Positions 43,062 to 51,543 of a DNA stretch of 57,541 bases are shown here, piece by piece. Each line of letters opens with the position of its first letter. Positions within the stretch are counted from its first letter, which is position 1. Source of the DNA: an uncultured Acidobacteriota bacterium. GTDB taxonomy: Bacteria > Acidobacteriota > Vicinamibacteria > Vicinamibacterales > CAVVIG01. Made by a program: the position numbers and the translations under genes. The notes below the pieces were generated by a model. It ran no database searches, was not told the DNA's origin, and saw nothing but the letters and a program-made list of their open reading frames with translations. The stretch lies in contig CADEDC010000035.1 of NCBI GenBank assembly GCA_902825985.1, positions 1 through 57,541 of the forward strand. The letters run 5' to 3'.

Positions 43062-43991
43062 TCAAGATTGGCGGCGCTTGGTGTTGGCCTTCTTCCCTGC
43101 CGGGCGCGCCTTGGCCCGTGTTGACGGCGTGGGAAGGCTGCGGGTTCGGCGCAACGGCCTGGCCGCCTTGCGTGCCGGCCGACGCGACGGCGCGGGCGCC
43201 GACGGCGGCAGCGTCATTGTCGGCGGGGCCAGCAACTTGCAGTACGTGCTGACGATGTTGGATATTGCGTCTGGCGTCGGCGCGGTGTTGTGAATCCACT
43301 GCAGAATCTGCATTCCGGCGAGGAAGCAGTGTGTCACAGCCGCGAGCTCTTCACCCGTGAGGTCGCGACGTGTCGTGCCACGCGCCTGGCCGAGCTCCAT
43401 GAGCTGTTCGTAGAGCGGCAGGTTCGTCCGCACCTGCTCGGAGAACCCGCGTCTCGCTTCAGGCTGTGTCGAGAGCGCCCGCAGCGTGTTGGTCTCGTAC
43501 ATCAACCAGTCGCTGCCGCTCGGCAAGCACATGAGAGAGATGAGGAGGTCGGCGATCGCTTCCTCGTTCGACCGGTCCCCGGAGCGGACCCGTTCGATGG
43601 TTCGCACGAGGCTGCGCCGATTGAGTTCGACGACGCGCGTGAAGATGTGCTCCTTGGACTGGAAGTAGTTGAAGAACGTCCCCTTGCCGACGTCTGCGGC
43701 TTCGGTGATGGCCTGGACCGTCACGTCGGTCAGGCTCCGCTGGGACATGATGGTGCGGGCGGCGTGCACGAGCCGCTCGAATGTTTCCCGGCGGTGGCGT
43801 TCGCGACGACCCTCCGGTGTCACATCCAACGCCGGCTCGACCGGTAGGTCCGACGATGTCCCGTCAGCCACGGCATTCGACGAGGCAGGTCTTTCAGTGA
43901 GCGGGATCGCCTGAGCCGGCGCGACCGGTCGTAGCGAAGCCGGTGGATTGTACGGAGCGAACATCACTACGGCCGGACCGTGCGTCGCCAT
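43062..43991 (-). CDS. TetR-family transcriptional regulator with long tails (copy 2)
   Basis: A 309-residue protein; an in-frame ATG nine residues in (MFAPYN) is an alternative start. The core GRRERHRRETFERLVHAAR and AITEAADVGKGTFFNYFQSKEHIF is nearly the same as in copy 1. Ligand-domain landmarks also match (LRALSTQPEARRGFSE against MRALALYPEVREYFSP; ELGQARG against ELGQQHG), so the genes arose by tandem duplication. The C-terminal 55 residues are very Lys/Arg/Pro/Ala-rich and end KKANTKRRQS. Upstream on the same strand, 177 bp away, is the heme/propeller gene. A regulator of the neighbouring operon is a reasonable guess, but no operator repeat is clear. Confidence 0.88.
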   Translation of the reverse strand: MATHGPAVVMFAPYNPPASLRPVAPAQAIPLTERPASSNAVADGTSSDLPVEPALDVTPEGRRERHRRETFERLVHAARTIMSQRSLTDVTVQAITEAADVGKGTFFNYFQSKEHIFTRVVELNRRSLVRTIERVRSGDRSNEEAIADLLISLMCLPSGSDWLMYETNTLRALSTQPEARRGFSEQVRTNLPLYEQLMELGQARGTTRRDLTGEELAAVTHCFLAGMQILQWIHNTAPTPDAISNIVSTYCKLLAPPTMTLPPSAPAPSRRPARKAARPLRRTRSLPTPSTRAKARPAGKKANTKRRQS

Positions 43992-44168
43992 TGCGCTGAA
44001 GTATGCAATCCGTCACCAGGATTCGCAAGCCCTTTGCGCGGCCGCCTGGCAGCGCTCGGATCGGCGCGGCTATCTGAGGCTCGGTGCCGCTCGGTCCCCA
44101 GATCGCACGGCGGCGCCTGGCAGATGTGCCGGGCACCGCCGTCTGCGTTGAGGCGCCGACGAGGCGGT

Positions 44169-46277
44169 CTACTTGGCAAGCGGACTGGGCCGCATCTGGA
44201 ACTTCACGGCTTTTGGAAGCACGCCAGGACCGCCCTCGCCCCTGCCGCCCTCGATGTGCCACGTAGCGTAGGTCGAGTAGCTCGCCCACAGCCCCTTGCC
44301 TTTCCAACCAGCCTTGGGGTCGTCGACGCGGCCGTTGGCCGAACGGGGGAAGAAGCCGAGCGGATACGGCACCCGCAGGGTGACGAACTGCTTCGTGGCC
44401 GGGCTGATGACCTCGAACGCATCGGTGTTGTTCGAGCCGTACATCGGCGCATCCTTGCCGAGCCCCAGGACGTCGTGCACGTCCATATGCGTCAAGTAGC
44501 TTTCGTTCGAGTGGAACACGCTCCCGTCCCAGGTCGGGTCGTTCTTACGGTAGAACGTCCAACCCTCCGGGCAGCTCTGGCCGCTGGCCTTCGGGTCGGC
44601 CGTTGTCTTGCACTTGCTGCGGTCGAACGACGAGAAGTGCCCGCTCGAGCGCCAGTTCTGCCACGCCAACCCCTGGTGATCGACCTCGACGCCGCCCGAC
44701 CCGAACGCTTCGATCGGCAGATTGGTCGGCGGTTCGTAGAATTCGGCCTTGCACGTCATCGGCGGACTCGGACCGCGCTCGAGCCGCATCAGCCGCTTGG
44801 CGCCGCGGCTGATACCCGAGCACCACAGGCTGTTGTCCTTCGGGTTGACCGCCACCGAGTAGCAGCCGAAGTCGATGCGGTGATCCTTCGTCGGGTCGAC
44901 TGGCTGATCCGGCTCGCTCCACCCTTGCGTGATCCGGCCGTCGCCGTTGGTGTCGAGCACGGCTGGGCACCAGCCCTGCGACTGCTCGGCGTCGTGCGTC
45001 TTCTCCCAGGCGTTGACGTCGATCCACCCAACCGCGCCGTTCATGCCGAAGTAGATGTTGTTGCTCGCGTCGAACATGTTGTGGTCGGCACTGAAGCAGG
45101 TGTCGACGTGTTCGTACGTGTCGGTCTTCTGATCGTACTTCGCGACCTGCCGACCGCTGCGCTGGAGCGGGAAGTAGGCCGCGTACTTGTTGGTGCTCGA
45201 CGTGCAGAACGCCGGCTGCTTCGACACGTCACGCATGCGCACGGCGAGCCACAGCCTGCCGTTGGCGTCAACCGCCGAACTGCGGACGTCGGCCGCGCGC
45301 TTCCACATGTTCTCGCCCCAGAACGGCGACGCGGTCGGCGCGGCGTTGAACGACGAGGTGAGCGGCGGCGCGTCGGTCGCGACCTTGATGTTCTTCACGC
45401 GGTGCTCGACCGGGTCGAGCATCGTCAGCATGTCGGTCATCTCGGCGACGCCGTAGATGGGGCCGTTGGCGTTGGCGGTGGGGATGCGGGTGTCGCCGGC
45501 GACGTTGTCGGAGCGTCCGTCGATCGGCGTGCCCCAGTCCCAGAGCGTCACCACCAGGTTGCGCTCGACCCCGGCCGGCCGGGGCGGCGCCACCTTGGGT
45601 GCGTCTCCGGCCTTCACGCGATCCGTCCAGTCGGCAAACGCCTGGCGGTGGTCGCCGAAATTGAGAAAGAGGCCGCCCATCGCGGGTCCCGACGGGCCCA
45701 CCTTGGTCCGCTTCTCCCAGGCGGCGAGCGTCGATGCCGTTGCCGCCGACATTGCGGGCAGGATCTCGCGGGTCGCTTTGTTGCCGAGTTGGTGACAATC
45801 GAAGCAGTCCTTCGCGTCGATCGACCACTTCTTCTGGGCATCGAGGCCGCTCGGCGCCTTCACCATCGCCAGCCACCAGGCGGCCGGGTAGACCTGCGCC
45901 GCCGCCTTCGGATCGGGAGCGACGACGGCCTTCAGGTTGAGCTGCTGGCCCGGCTTGGCCGTCGTGCGTGGCGAGTCCACCAGTCCGTAGCCGCGCACGA
46001 AGACCTGGTAGGTTGCGCGCGGCAGATCCGGCAGGACGTAGCGCCCGTTGTCGTCGGTGACGACGCTGCGGACGAACCGGGTGGGCAGTTCGGTCGTCTC
46101 GGCGATCACCCAGACGCCCGCTTCGGCGCCTGCGCCGCTCGTGACCGTGCCGCCGATGTCGTCGGGGTCGATGGCCACGGTGCCGCCGCCCTGCGTCTGC
46201 ACGATAAAGGGGAGAGCCAGACCGAAGGCCAGCGCGAGCGACATGACCCACATGGTGCGATTCCTGCTCCGCGTCAT
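44169..46277 (-). CDS. Exported heme/beta-propeller protein with carboxypeptidase-regulatory domain
   Basis: A 702-residue protein from the ATG at 46277, with GGAGGA just upstream. The signal peptide (MSLALAFGLALPFIVQ) is followed by a carboxypeptidase-regulatory-like beta-sandwich at about 40-120 (TVTSGAGAEAGVWV, DDNGRYVLPDLPRATYQVFVRG), then a single c-type heme motif CFDCH at about 158-162. The remaining 500 residues form a beta-rich, propeller-like region with repeated short blades (YGVAEMTDMLTMLDP, VDANGRLWLAVR, VNPKDNSLWCSG) reminiscent of streptogramin-lyase or NHL-type propellers. The combination resembles proteins often misnamed carboxypeptidases in Acidobacteria; no peptidase site exists. 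It may bind or oxidise a substrate in the periplasm. It lies 147 bp downstream of the TPR gene and may end that operon. Confidence 0.75.
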   Translation of the reverse strand: MTRSRNRTMWVMSLALAFGLALPFIVQTQGGGTVAIDPDDIGGTVTSGAGAEAGVWVIAETTELPTRFVRSVVTDDNGRYVLPDLPRATYQVFVRGYGLVDSPRTTAKPGQQLNLKAVVAPDPKAAAQVYPAAWWLAMVKAPSGLDAQKKWSIDAKDCFDCHQLGNKATREILPAMSAATASTLAAWEKRTKVGPSGPAMGGLFLNFGDHRQAFADWTDRVKAGDAPKVAPPRPAGVERNLVVTLWDWGTPIDGRSDNVAGDTRIPTANANGPIYGVAEMTDMLTMLDPVEHRVKNIKVATDAPPLTSSFNAAPTASPFWGENMWKRAADVRSSAVDANGRLWLAVRMRDVSKQPAFCTSSTNKYAAYFPLQRSGRQVAKYDQKTDTYEHVDTCFSADHNMFDASNNIYFGMNGAVGWIDVNAWEKTHDAEQSQGWCPAVLDTNGDGRITQGWSEPDQPVDPTKDHRIDFGCYSVAVNPKDNSLWCSGISRGAKRLMRLERGPSPPMTCKAEFYEPPTNLPIEAFGSGGVEVDHQGLAWQNWRSSGHFSSFDRSKCKTTADPKASGQSCPEGWTFYRKNDPTWDGSVFHSNESYLTHMDVHDVLGLGKDAPMYGSNNTDAFEVISPATKQFVTLRVPYPLGFFPRSANGRVDDPKAGWKGKGLWASYSTYATWHIEGGRGEGGPGVLPKAVKFQMRPSPLAK

Positions 46278-46424
46278 CCAGTCCTCCTCAGCGAACGGGC
46301 GCGCGCACACGACCACTCCCAGGTGCCACGCCGGCTCGTTCAACGGCGCTTATCCTGCGCCACCCGCCAGCGGCCGTCACCTCGGGCGCAGCTGGGTCAA
46401 GTGTGACCAGCGGAAGACGCGGCG

Positions 46425-48095
46425 TCACCGCGCCGCCGAGGCGCGCCGCCTCGACTCGACGGCTTCGGGGAAGTCGGCATCGGCGTCCAGCCAGCCGGCG
46501 GCCGCCGCGGCGTACTCGCGCCGGGCCGTCGCGCCGTCGCCGCGCAGTTCGGCGAGGCGGGCGAGCTCGTAGTGCGTGCCGGCGTACTGCGGCGCCTGCT
46601 GCTGCAGCAGTGCGACGAATTCGGCCGCCAGGTCCAGGCGTTTCGTCTCGCGGGCCGTGCGCGTGGCGGCTTCAAGCTGGAACACCGTGATGGTCCAGGC
46701 ATCGGGGCTGCGGTCGGCGGCGAGCTTGCTGATCCCGGCCTTCAACAGCGCACCGCCGCTGGCGTCGCCGCGCCGCAGCTGGAACTCACCCTGTGCGATC
46801 TCGAAGTCTGGCCGCAGTCTCCCGCCCAGCGGCCCGATGGCTTTCATCGTGCGCAGGGCCCCGTTGCCTGCTTCCGCCGCCGCCTCGAATTGACCGCTCG
46901 CCTGCAGCGCCCGGCTGGCCAGAAGGTGCCCGAGCGCCTGCGTGAGCGGTGCCGTCGCCGTCTGCATCTGCCTCGCCGCGGCGAGGGCGTCGGCCGGCCG
47001 CTGCCGGGCCAGGAGGAACAGCGGCCAGGCGCGTTTGTTGACGTCCAGCGCCTGCCCGAGCAGGCCGCTGGCCGGCAGGTCGAACGATTGTTCGAGGAGC
47101 GCGGCCGCCTTCTTCATCTGCCCCGAGTACTGATAGGCGGTCGCGAGCAGATCGAGGTTGTGGCGGTAGTGCCAGTCCACGGCGAGCGGCAGTCGCTCCG
47201 ACACGGCACGCTCACGATGCAGCCGGTCGGCCAACTCGAACTCCGCGATCGCCTCGCGCATGCGGTCGACCTGACGCAGGACGTGGCCGTACATATGGTG
47301 CGCGTGGGGAATCGCCGGTGCGCCCTTCGCGAACCGGTGCGCGAACGGCAAGGCATCGCGAGGCCTCCCGAGATTCTCGTAGGCGTGGGCGATGTAGTGG
47401 TCGACGGCGAAGTAGTCAGGGGCCAGGACGCGCGCCCGCTCGTAGAACGCCAGCGAGGCCTGGCCACCGCTCATGCCATGGCTGTCGGCGGGATCCTGCG
47501 CATGCCCGGCGATGAGCAGCAGTTCGACGTTGGTCGGGAATTCCGTGCTGATGCGGCTCAGTTGGCCGCGGTAGGCCCGGGCGGCGGCGGCATCGCCCGG
47601 TGCGTCAACCGCCGCGAGCTGTCTGGCGCGGAGCTCAATCCGGAATCGCTCTGCCGGCGAGGCGGGGCCGGCGAGTTCGCGGGCGCGGCGGCTGGCGGTG
47701 CGTGCGCCGTCACCGTCGCCCAACTCTCCGAGCGCGTAACTCAGCCCCAGCTGCGCCAGTGCCAACGACGCATCGGCACGCAGCGCTTCGTGGAACGAGC
47801 GCGCGGCGTCCATCCAGTTGTACGAATGCAGGTAGGCCAGCCCCTGGTCGCAATACTGCTGGGCCCTCGTGTTTCGTGTCGTCACCGGGTCGTGCGCCGT
47901 CCCAATGCCGGAACGCAGCGGGATGGACCGCCGCGCCAGGTCGGCCGGCGCCGGACTCGCCGACGGGGCGGCGACCGGCGACTGCGGCCGTGCGGCGGCG
48001 ACCCGCGTCGCTGCGGCCGCGCGGGTCGTCGAGGGCTGAGTCACCCACACGAGTGCGGTCGCTGCTGCAGCCATCCACCGACATGAGCTCATCAT
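46425..48095 (-). CDS. Exported TPR-repeat protein
   Basis: A 556-residue protein from the tandem ATGs at 48095/48092; the frame runs further upstream but would overlap the cytochrome gene. The signal peptide (WMAAAATALVWV) is followed by an Ala/Pro-rich linker. Then come helical repeats with TPR character: QQYCDQGLAYLHSYNWMDAARSFHEAL and ALAQLGLSYALGELGDGDGAR early on, and further pairs up to residue 540. It would act as a protein-interaction scaffold in the periplasm. It is the eighth gene of the run that starts with the MoxR ATPase, 29 bp after the cytochrome gene. Partner unknown. Confidence 0.82.
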   Translation of the reverse strand: MMSSCRWMAAAATALVWVTQPSTTRAAAATRVAAARPQSPVAAPSASPAPADLARRSIPLRSGIGTAHDPVTTRNTRAQQYCDQGLAYLHSYNWMDAARSFHEALRADASLALAQLGLSYALGELGDGDGARTASRRARELAGPASPAERFRIELRARQLAAVDAPGDAAAARAYRGQLSRISTEFPTNVELLLIAGHAQDPADSHGMSGGQASLAFYERARVLAPDYFAVDHYIAHAYENLGRPRDALPFAHRFAKGAPAIPHAHHMYGHVLRQVDRMREAIAEFELADRLHRERAVSERLPLAVDWHYRHNLDLLATAYQYSGQMKKAAALLEQSFDLPASGLLGQALDVNKRAWPLFLLARQRPADALAAARQMQTATAPLTQALGHLLASRALQASGQFEAAAEAGNGALRTMKAIGPLGGRLRPDFEIAQGEFQLRRGDASGGALLKAGISKLAADRSPDAWTITVFQLEAATRTARETKRLDLAAEFVALLQQQAPQYAGTHYELARLAELRGDGATARREYAAAAAGWLDADADFPEAVESRRRASAAR

Positions 48096-48124
48096 GCCTA
48101 CCTGCCCGGTCCGGCCCGCGCGCG

Positions 48125-48562
48125 CTACCTGATGGTGAACGAGCCGTCTGGCAACGTCAGGCGGTAGGCGGCGTGGCACGCGACACAGCTCGCCTGAAAC
48201 GTCTTGATCGAATCCTGGGCGCCCTCGACCGCAATCGGGTTGGGACCATCAGCCATCAGGTGCACCGCGACGCTGATCTCGGCGATCGCTTTCGACGCCC
48301 GTTGCGCGATCGCGAGGGCGTCCTCGACGTCGCGCGCGGTCCAGTACTGCTCGAGGGTGGCGAGCGCCGGCCGCGCCTGGATGACCAGCGCGTCCAGTCC
48401 CTTGGCGTCCTCGGCCGCGAGGCTCCGGGGCAGCTCGCGCGACACGCTGTCGAGCGTGCGCATCGCCCGGACGTACTCGGCGGACGGCTTCTCGTCCGCC
48501 CGCACCGCCAGCGCCCACGTCGCCGCGCACGCCGCGAACCCCAGGACCAGCCATAGCCTCAT
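48125..48562 (-). CDS. Cytochrome c'-like exported heme protein
   Basis: A 145-residue protein from the ATG at 48562. The signal peptide (LWLVLGFAACAATWALAVRA) is followed by a wholly helical body with a single heme motif CVACH at about 126-130, near the C terminus as in cytochrome c'/c556. It resembles the protein at 31969 in plan (QxxCxACHxxYR) though not closely in sequence. It lies 40 bp downstream of the VWA gene and 29 bp before the TPR gene, inside the MoxR operon, where no cytochrome is expected in the usual mxa or Bat gene sets. It could take electrons from the PQQ dehydrogenase of the divergent operon. Confidence 0.82.
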   Translation of the reverse strand: MRLWLVLGFAACAATWALAVRADEKPSAEYVRAMRTLDSVSRELPRSLAAEDAKGLDALVIQARPALATLEQYWTARDVEDALAIAQRASKAIAEISVAVHLMADGPNPIAVEGAQDSIKTFQASCVACHAAYRLTLPDGSFTIR

Positions 48563-48602
48563 CGTGAACGGCACCCTCCTGACCACCGCGCCCCGCGGCA
48601 CG

Positions 48603-49712
48603 TCAGCGGAGCACGTACCAGACTACCGCGAGACTGGCGCTGGCGCCTACCGACAGCAGCGCGAATTGCGCCCACTCGGCCAGCAGCAGCACGGACAGCG
48701 CCACCAGCCAGCCGGCTGCCGCCAGGCAGTACCAGTGCAGCTCATCGAATCCTTCCTCCACCGCCTGGACGCCGGCGTGGCGCCGCGCGGCGTCGACGAT
48801 TGCCGCCGCGACCTCGCGGTCGCTCTCCCGGCCGATCTCGAAGTAGCGGCCGCCGCCCTCGTTCGCAATCGTCTGCAGCGACGCGCGGTCGAGCACGGAG
48901 AATTCCTGGCTCGAGGCGCGCAGCGACGGGCCGCTGACCTGTCCGGCTTCGAGGGGCGCCCGCGGGATGAAGCCGCCGTGCGCCGTCCCGATGCCGACGA
49001 CGTAGACCGGCACATCCTGCGTGCGTGCCTCGAGGAGCGCCGTCGCCAGTTCGCCGCTCCACGACTGCCCGTCCGAGATGAGCACGAAGACCTTGCCGTT
49101 TGGCGACGGGCCCTGGAACTCGGCGTCCTTCTCGATCAACCGCACGCCCCAGTGCAGCCCGAGCCCGATGTTGGTGTCCCACGTGTTGTCGTCGGCGAGC
49201 GGAAACGGTGACTCACGCTGCAGGTGATCGAGGAAGAAGAAGAACGTATTCGGATCGCGCGTCAGCCGCACCTGCGGCGCCGCGATGTGCGCGAACAGCG
49301 CCAGGGCGATGCGGTCGTTCCGCCACTGCAGCGTCTCGGCCAGGACGCGGAGGAACGCGACCGACCGTTGCCAGCGGTCCGGCGTGACGTCGCGCGTGTA
49401 CATGGATGCCGAGCCGTCCTGCAGGACGATGAGGTCGACCCCGGCCGTGCGCACCAGTCGGACGAGCGCCCGCGGCTGGCTCAACGCGAGGACGACCAGC
49501 GCGAGCGCCACCAGCTGCAGCAGCCAGAACGGCAGGATGCCGAACGCCGAGATGGACTCCGGCGCGCCGGCGCGATGCCGCTGCCTGAACGTGCGCACGT
49601 CGCGCCGCCGCCGCAGCGCCTGCCAGCCCCAGGCCAGGAACAGCAGGCCCGGGACGACGAGCAGCCACAGGTAGAGCGGGGCGCCGAACCGCAACGAATC
49701 GGCCGCGATCAT
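48603..49712 (-). CDS. VWA-domain membrane protein (MxaL/BatB-like)
   Basis: A 369-residue protein. Two N-terminal membrane segments (LYLWLLVVPGLLFLAWGW and ILPFWLLQLVALALVVLAL) precede a von Willebrand factor A domain whose metal-ion-dependent adhesion site starts at D99-G-S-A-S; the DGQSWSG motif gives a later MIDAS part. Two more hydrophobic stretches close the protein (WYCLAAAGWLVALSVLLLAE). This matches the BatB/MxaL class. It is the sixth gene of the run, in the position of mxaL in methylotroph operons, where the product helps insert the metal of methanol dehydrogenase. The domain is expected in the periplasm. Assignment to MxaL rests on order, not on a unique motif. Confidence 0.85.
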   Translation of the reverse strand: MIAADSLRFGAPLYLWLLVVPGLLFLAWGWQALRRRRDVRTFRQRHRAGAPESISAFGILPFWLLQLVALALVVLALSQPRALVRLVRTAGVDLIVLQDGSASMYTRDVTPDRWQRSVAFLRVLAETLQWRNDRIALALFAHIAAPQVRLTRDPNTFFFFLDHLQRESPFPLADDNTWDTNIGLGLHWGVRLIEKDAEFQGPSPNGKVFVLISDGQSWSGELATALLEARTQDVPVYVVGIGTAHGGFIPRAPLEAGQVSGPSLRASSQEFSVLDRASLQTIANEGGGRYFEIGRESDREVAAAIVDAARRHAGVQAVEEGFDELHWYCLAAAGWLVALSVLLLAEWAQFALLSVGASASLAVVWYVLR

Positions 49713-49715
49713 CCG

Positions 49716-50417
49716 TCAGCCCTTCCGCTGTTTGGGTCCACCTTTGCCGGCCTCGGGTTGCTCGCGCCGTTCGTCGCTGCGCTGCGGCACGACAATCTTG
49801 AAGTCACTCATGTCGGTGCCGGGCGGCACCGCCCCGGCCTCACCGTGCAGCGTCGTCGTGGAAGGCGGTTTCGGCAGCTCCCGCCGTTCGGCGGGCCGCG
49901 CCGAACGCGCCTTGATCAGCGCGTCCCGGCGGCGGCTGGCGAACTCGTAGTTGTAGGCGGCGTCGAACTGCCAGTCGCCCCGGCGCAGCAGGTCCGCGTA
50001 CTGGCCGACTACCGCATCCAGGCTCGCCACCGCGTTCGGGCTGGACTCTTCGCGGCTGGCGCGGCGATAGGCGGCGTTGGCCGCGATGAGCAGCATCGCC
50101 GGGTCGCGCTCGAGCACCTCACCGCTGGCGCTGGTCTTCACGGTCAGATCCCCGTACTGCCGCTGCCAGTACTGCGAGGTCGCCGCCTGGGCACGCAGGT
50201 CCTGCGCGATCCCCGTCACGCCCGCCACCTGCGGCAGGCGCGCGAGCGCGGCGCCGATGCCGTCGACCTCCGGCCCTGCCGCATCGAACTCGAGCGTCAG
50301 CACCCGCTGTTGTGCCGCAGCCGTCTGCTGCTGCGCCGTGCCCAGCGCCCGCAGACTCCAGCCGACTGCTGCCAGCACCGCGGCCACCAGCCAAAACCGC
50401 ACGAGAATCCGGATCAT
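49716..50417 (-). CDS. Membrane-anchored protein in the position of MxaK
   Basis: A 233-residue protein with one N-terminal membrane anchor (ILVRFWLVAAVLAAVGW), then a helical periplasmic part. AMLLIAANAAYRRASRE and WQFDAAYNYEFASRRRDALI look like a single helix-turn-helix (TPR-like) unit. The AAYNYEFASRRRDA stretch is reminiscent of MxaK of methylotrophs. The tail is Arg/Gln/Lys-rich and ends KGGPKQRKG. It sits between two VWA genes, 3 bp from the next, exactly where mxaK lies in mxaRSACKL. MxaK is needed to make active methanol dehydrogenase, with a role in metal insertion. No enzyme motif is visible, so the call depends mainly on context. Confidence 0.65.
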   Translation of the reverse strand: MIRILVRFWLVAAVLAAVGWSLRALGTAQQQTAAAQQRVLTLEFDAAGPEVDGIGAALARLPQVAGVTGIAQDLRAQAATSQYWQRQYGDLTVKTSASGEVLERDPAMLLIAANAAYRRASREESSPNAVASLDAVVGQYADLLRRGDWQFDAAYNYEFASRRRDALIKARSARPAERRELPKPPSTTTLHGEAGAVPPGTDMSDFKIVVPQRSDERREQPEAGKGGPKQRKG

Positions 50418-50436
50418 CGTCGTTGCTCTCCAGCCG

Positions 50437-51543
50437 TCACGGGAACGTCCGCATGAATGGGAAGACGAGGTACGACATCAGCGCGATCGCCCACGCGAAC
50501 GCCGCGGCCAGCGCGAACGGCGCGAAGCGCGGCTGATTGGTGCTGTATCGCTTGACCGTGATCGCGCCAGGCGAGCGCTTGTCGATGTCGGCGATCGCCT
50601 TGATGACGTCATTCTCGTTTGCCGCCGCGTAGAAGCGTCCTCCCGTGCTCTCCACGGCCGGCTTCCAGATGGTGGTATCGGGCGCGACGTCGCCCAGGTT
50701 CTTGCCGCGACTGGTGCGGATGAAGTACACCGGAATTCGCAGCGCGACCGCCTGGGCGAAGATGTCGCTGACCGGGCGTTCCTCGACGGTGACCTGCGTG
50801 TCCTGCCCGTCGCTGAAGATCACCATCAGGTTGCCGGCGGCATCCGTGAAGTTGTAGGCGCGAAAGAGTCCCGTCGCCCGGTCGACGGCGACGCCGATGG
50901 TGGTGCCTTGATTGGGGAAGTGCATGAACTCACCCCAGTCGCCGATGAGCGACGCACTCAGCAGGACGTTGTCGTAGTCGGTCGTGAACGGCGTCACGAC
51001 ATAGGCTTCATCGCCGAATTCGATGAGCGACACCAGATCCTGGTACGTCCCGCTCTTCCGCTGGCGGATGAAGGCCTGGGCCGCGGCGACGGTGGTGAAG
51101 AACGCCGCCTCGTTCGGCGCATTGGCTCCCAGCCGCCGGGCCGGAAACGGCGCGAGCATGCTGGACGACGCGTCGATCAGCACGGCGATGCGTCGTCCGG
51201 GGTGCGTCACCGAGTCGGCGGCCAGTGTCACGAAGGGTTCGGCGAGCGCCAGCGCGAAGAACGGCAGTCCGATCAGCCAGCAGAGCAGCGGCAGGTGACG
51301 AACCGGGCTGAGCCAGGAGCCTGGCACGCGCCCGAGAATCGCCGGTACCGCGACACGGTTTCGCCAGCCGCGCCGCGGTGTCAGCGCCGCCCGCAGCAGG
51401 AGCAGCCCGAGGCCGCCGCCGGTGAGCGCGAGGAGCAGCTGCAGGGCGAGTTCGCGGCGGCCGAAGAGCAGGCCGCCGGTGCTGAGTTCGCCGAGACGCG
51501 CCAGTTCGTCCCGCACGATCGGCCACAGTGTCTCGAACGGCAT
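50437..51543 (-). CDS. VWA-domain membrane protein (MxaC/BatA-like)
   Basis: A 368-residue protein from the ATG at 51543; the stop of the upstream gene overlaps this start by one base, so the longer upstream frame is not used. Two hydrophobic segments (LALQLLLALTGGGLGLLLL and LLCWLIGLPFFALALAEP) precede the VWA domain, which has its metal site at D124-A-S-S-S and a later FSDGQDTQ. A C-terminal membrane helix (FALAAAFAWAIALMSYLVF) follows. The plan is that of BatA and MxaC. It is the fourth gene of the MoxR-led run. In methylotrophs the corresponding gene is required for an active, metal-loaded methanol dehydrogenase. Confidence 0.85.
   Translation of the reverse strand: MPFETLWPIVRDELARLGELSTGGLLFGRRELALQLLLALTGGGLGLLLLRAALTPRRGWRNRVAVPAILGRVPGSWLSPVRHLPLLCWLIGLPFFALALAEPFVTLAADSVTHPGRRIAVLIDASSSMLAPFPARRLGANAPNEAAFFTTVAAAQAFIRQRKSGTYQDLVSLIEFGDEAYVVTPFTTDYDNVLLSASLIGDWGEFMHFPNQGTTIGVAVDRATGLFRAYNFTDAAGNLMVIFSDGQDTQVTVEERPVSDIFAQAVALRIPVYFIRTSRGKNLGDVAPDTTIWKPAVESTGGRFYAAANENDVIKAIADIDKRSPGAITVKRYSTNQPRFAPFALAAAFAWAIALMSYLVFPFMRTFP

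Noticed and set aside
43980..46406. An 808-residue plus-strand frame
   Set aside because: It is antisense to the heme/propeller gene, is Arg/Val/Ala-rich and has no recognisable domain.
46395..46408. GGTCA-AGTG-TGACC inverted repeat as a TetR operator
   Set aside because: The arms are only 5 bp, it lies beside the TPR gene end and not near a clear promoter, and it occurs once, so chance is a fair explanation.
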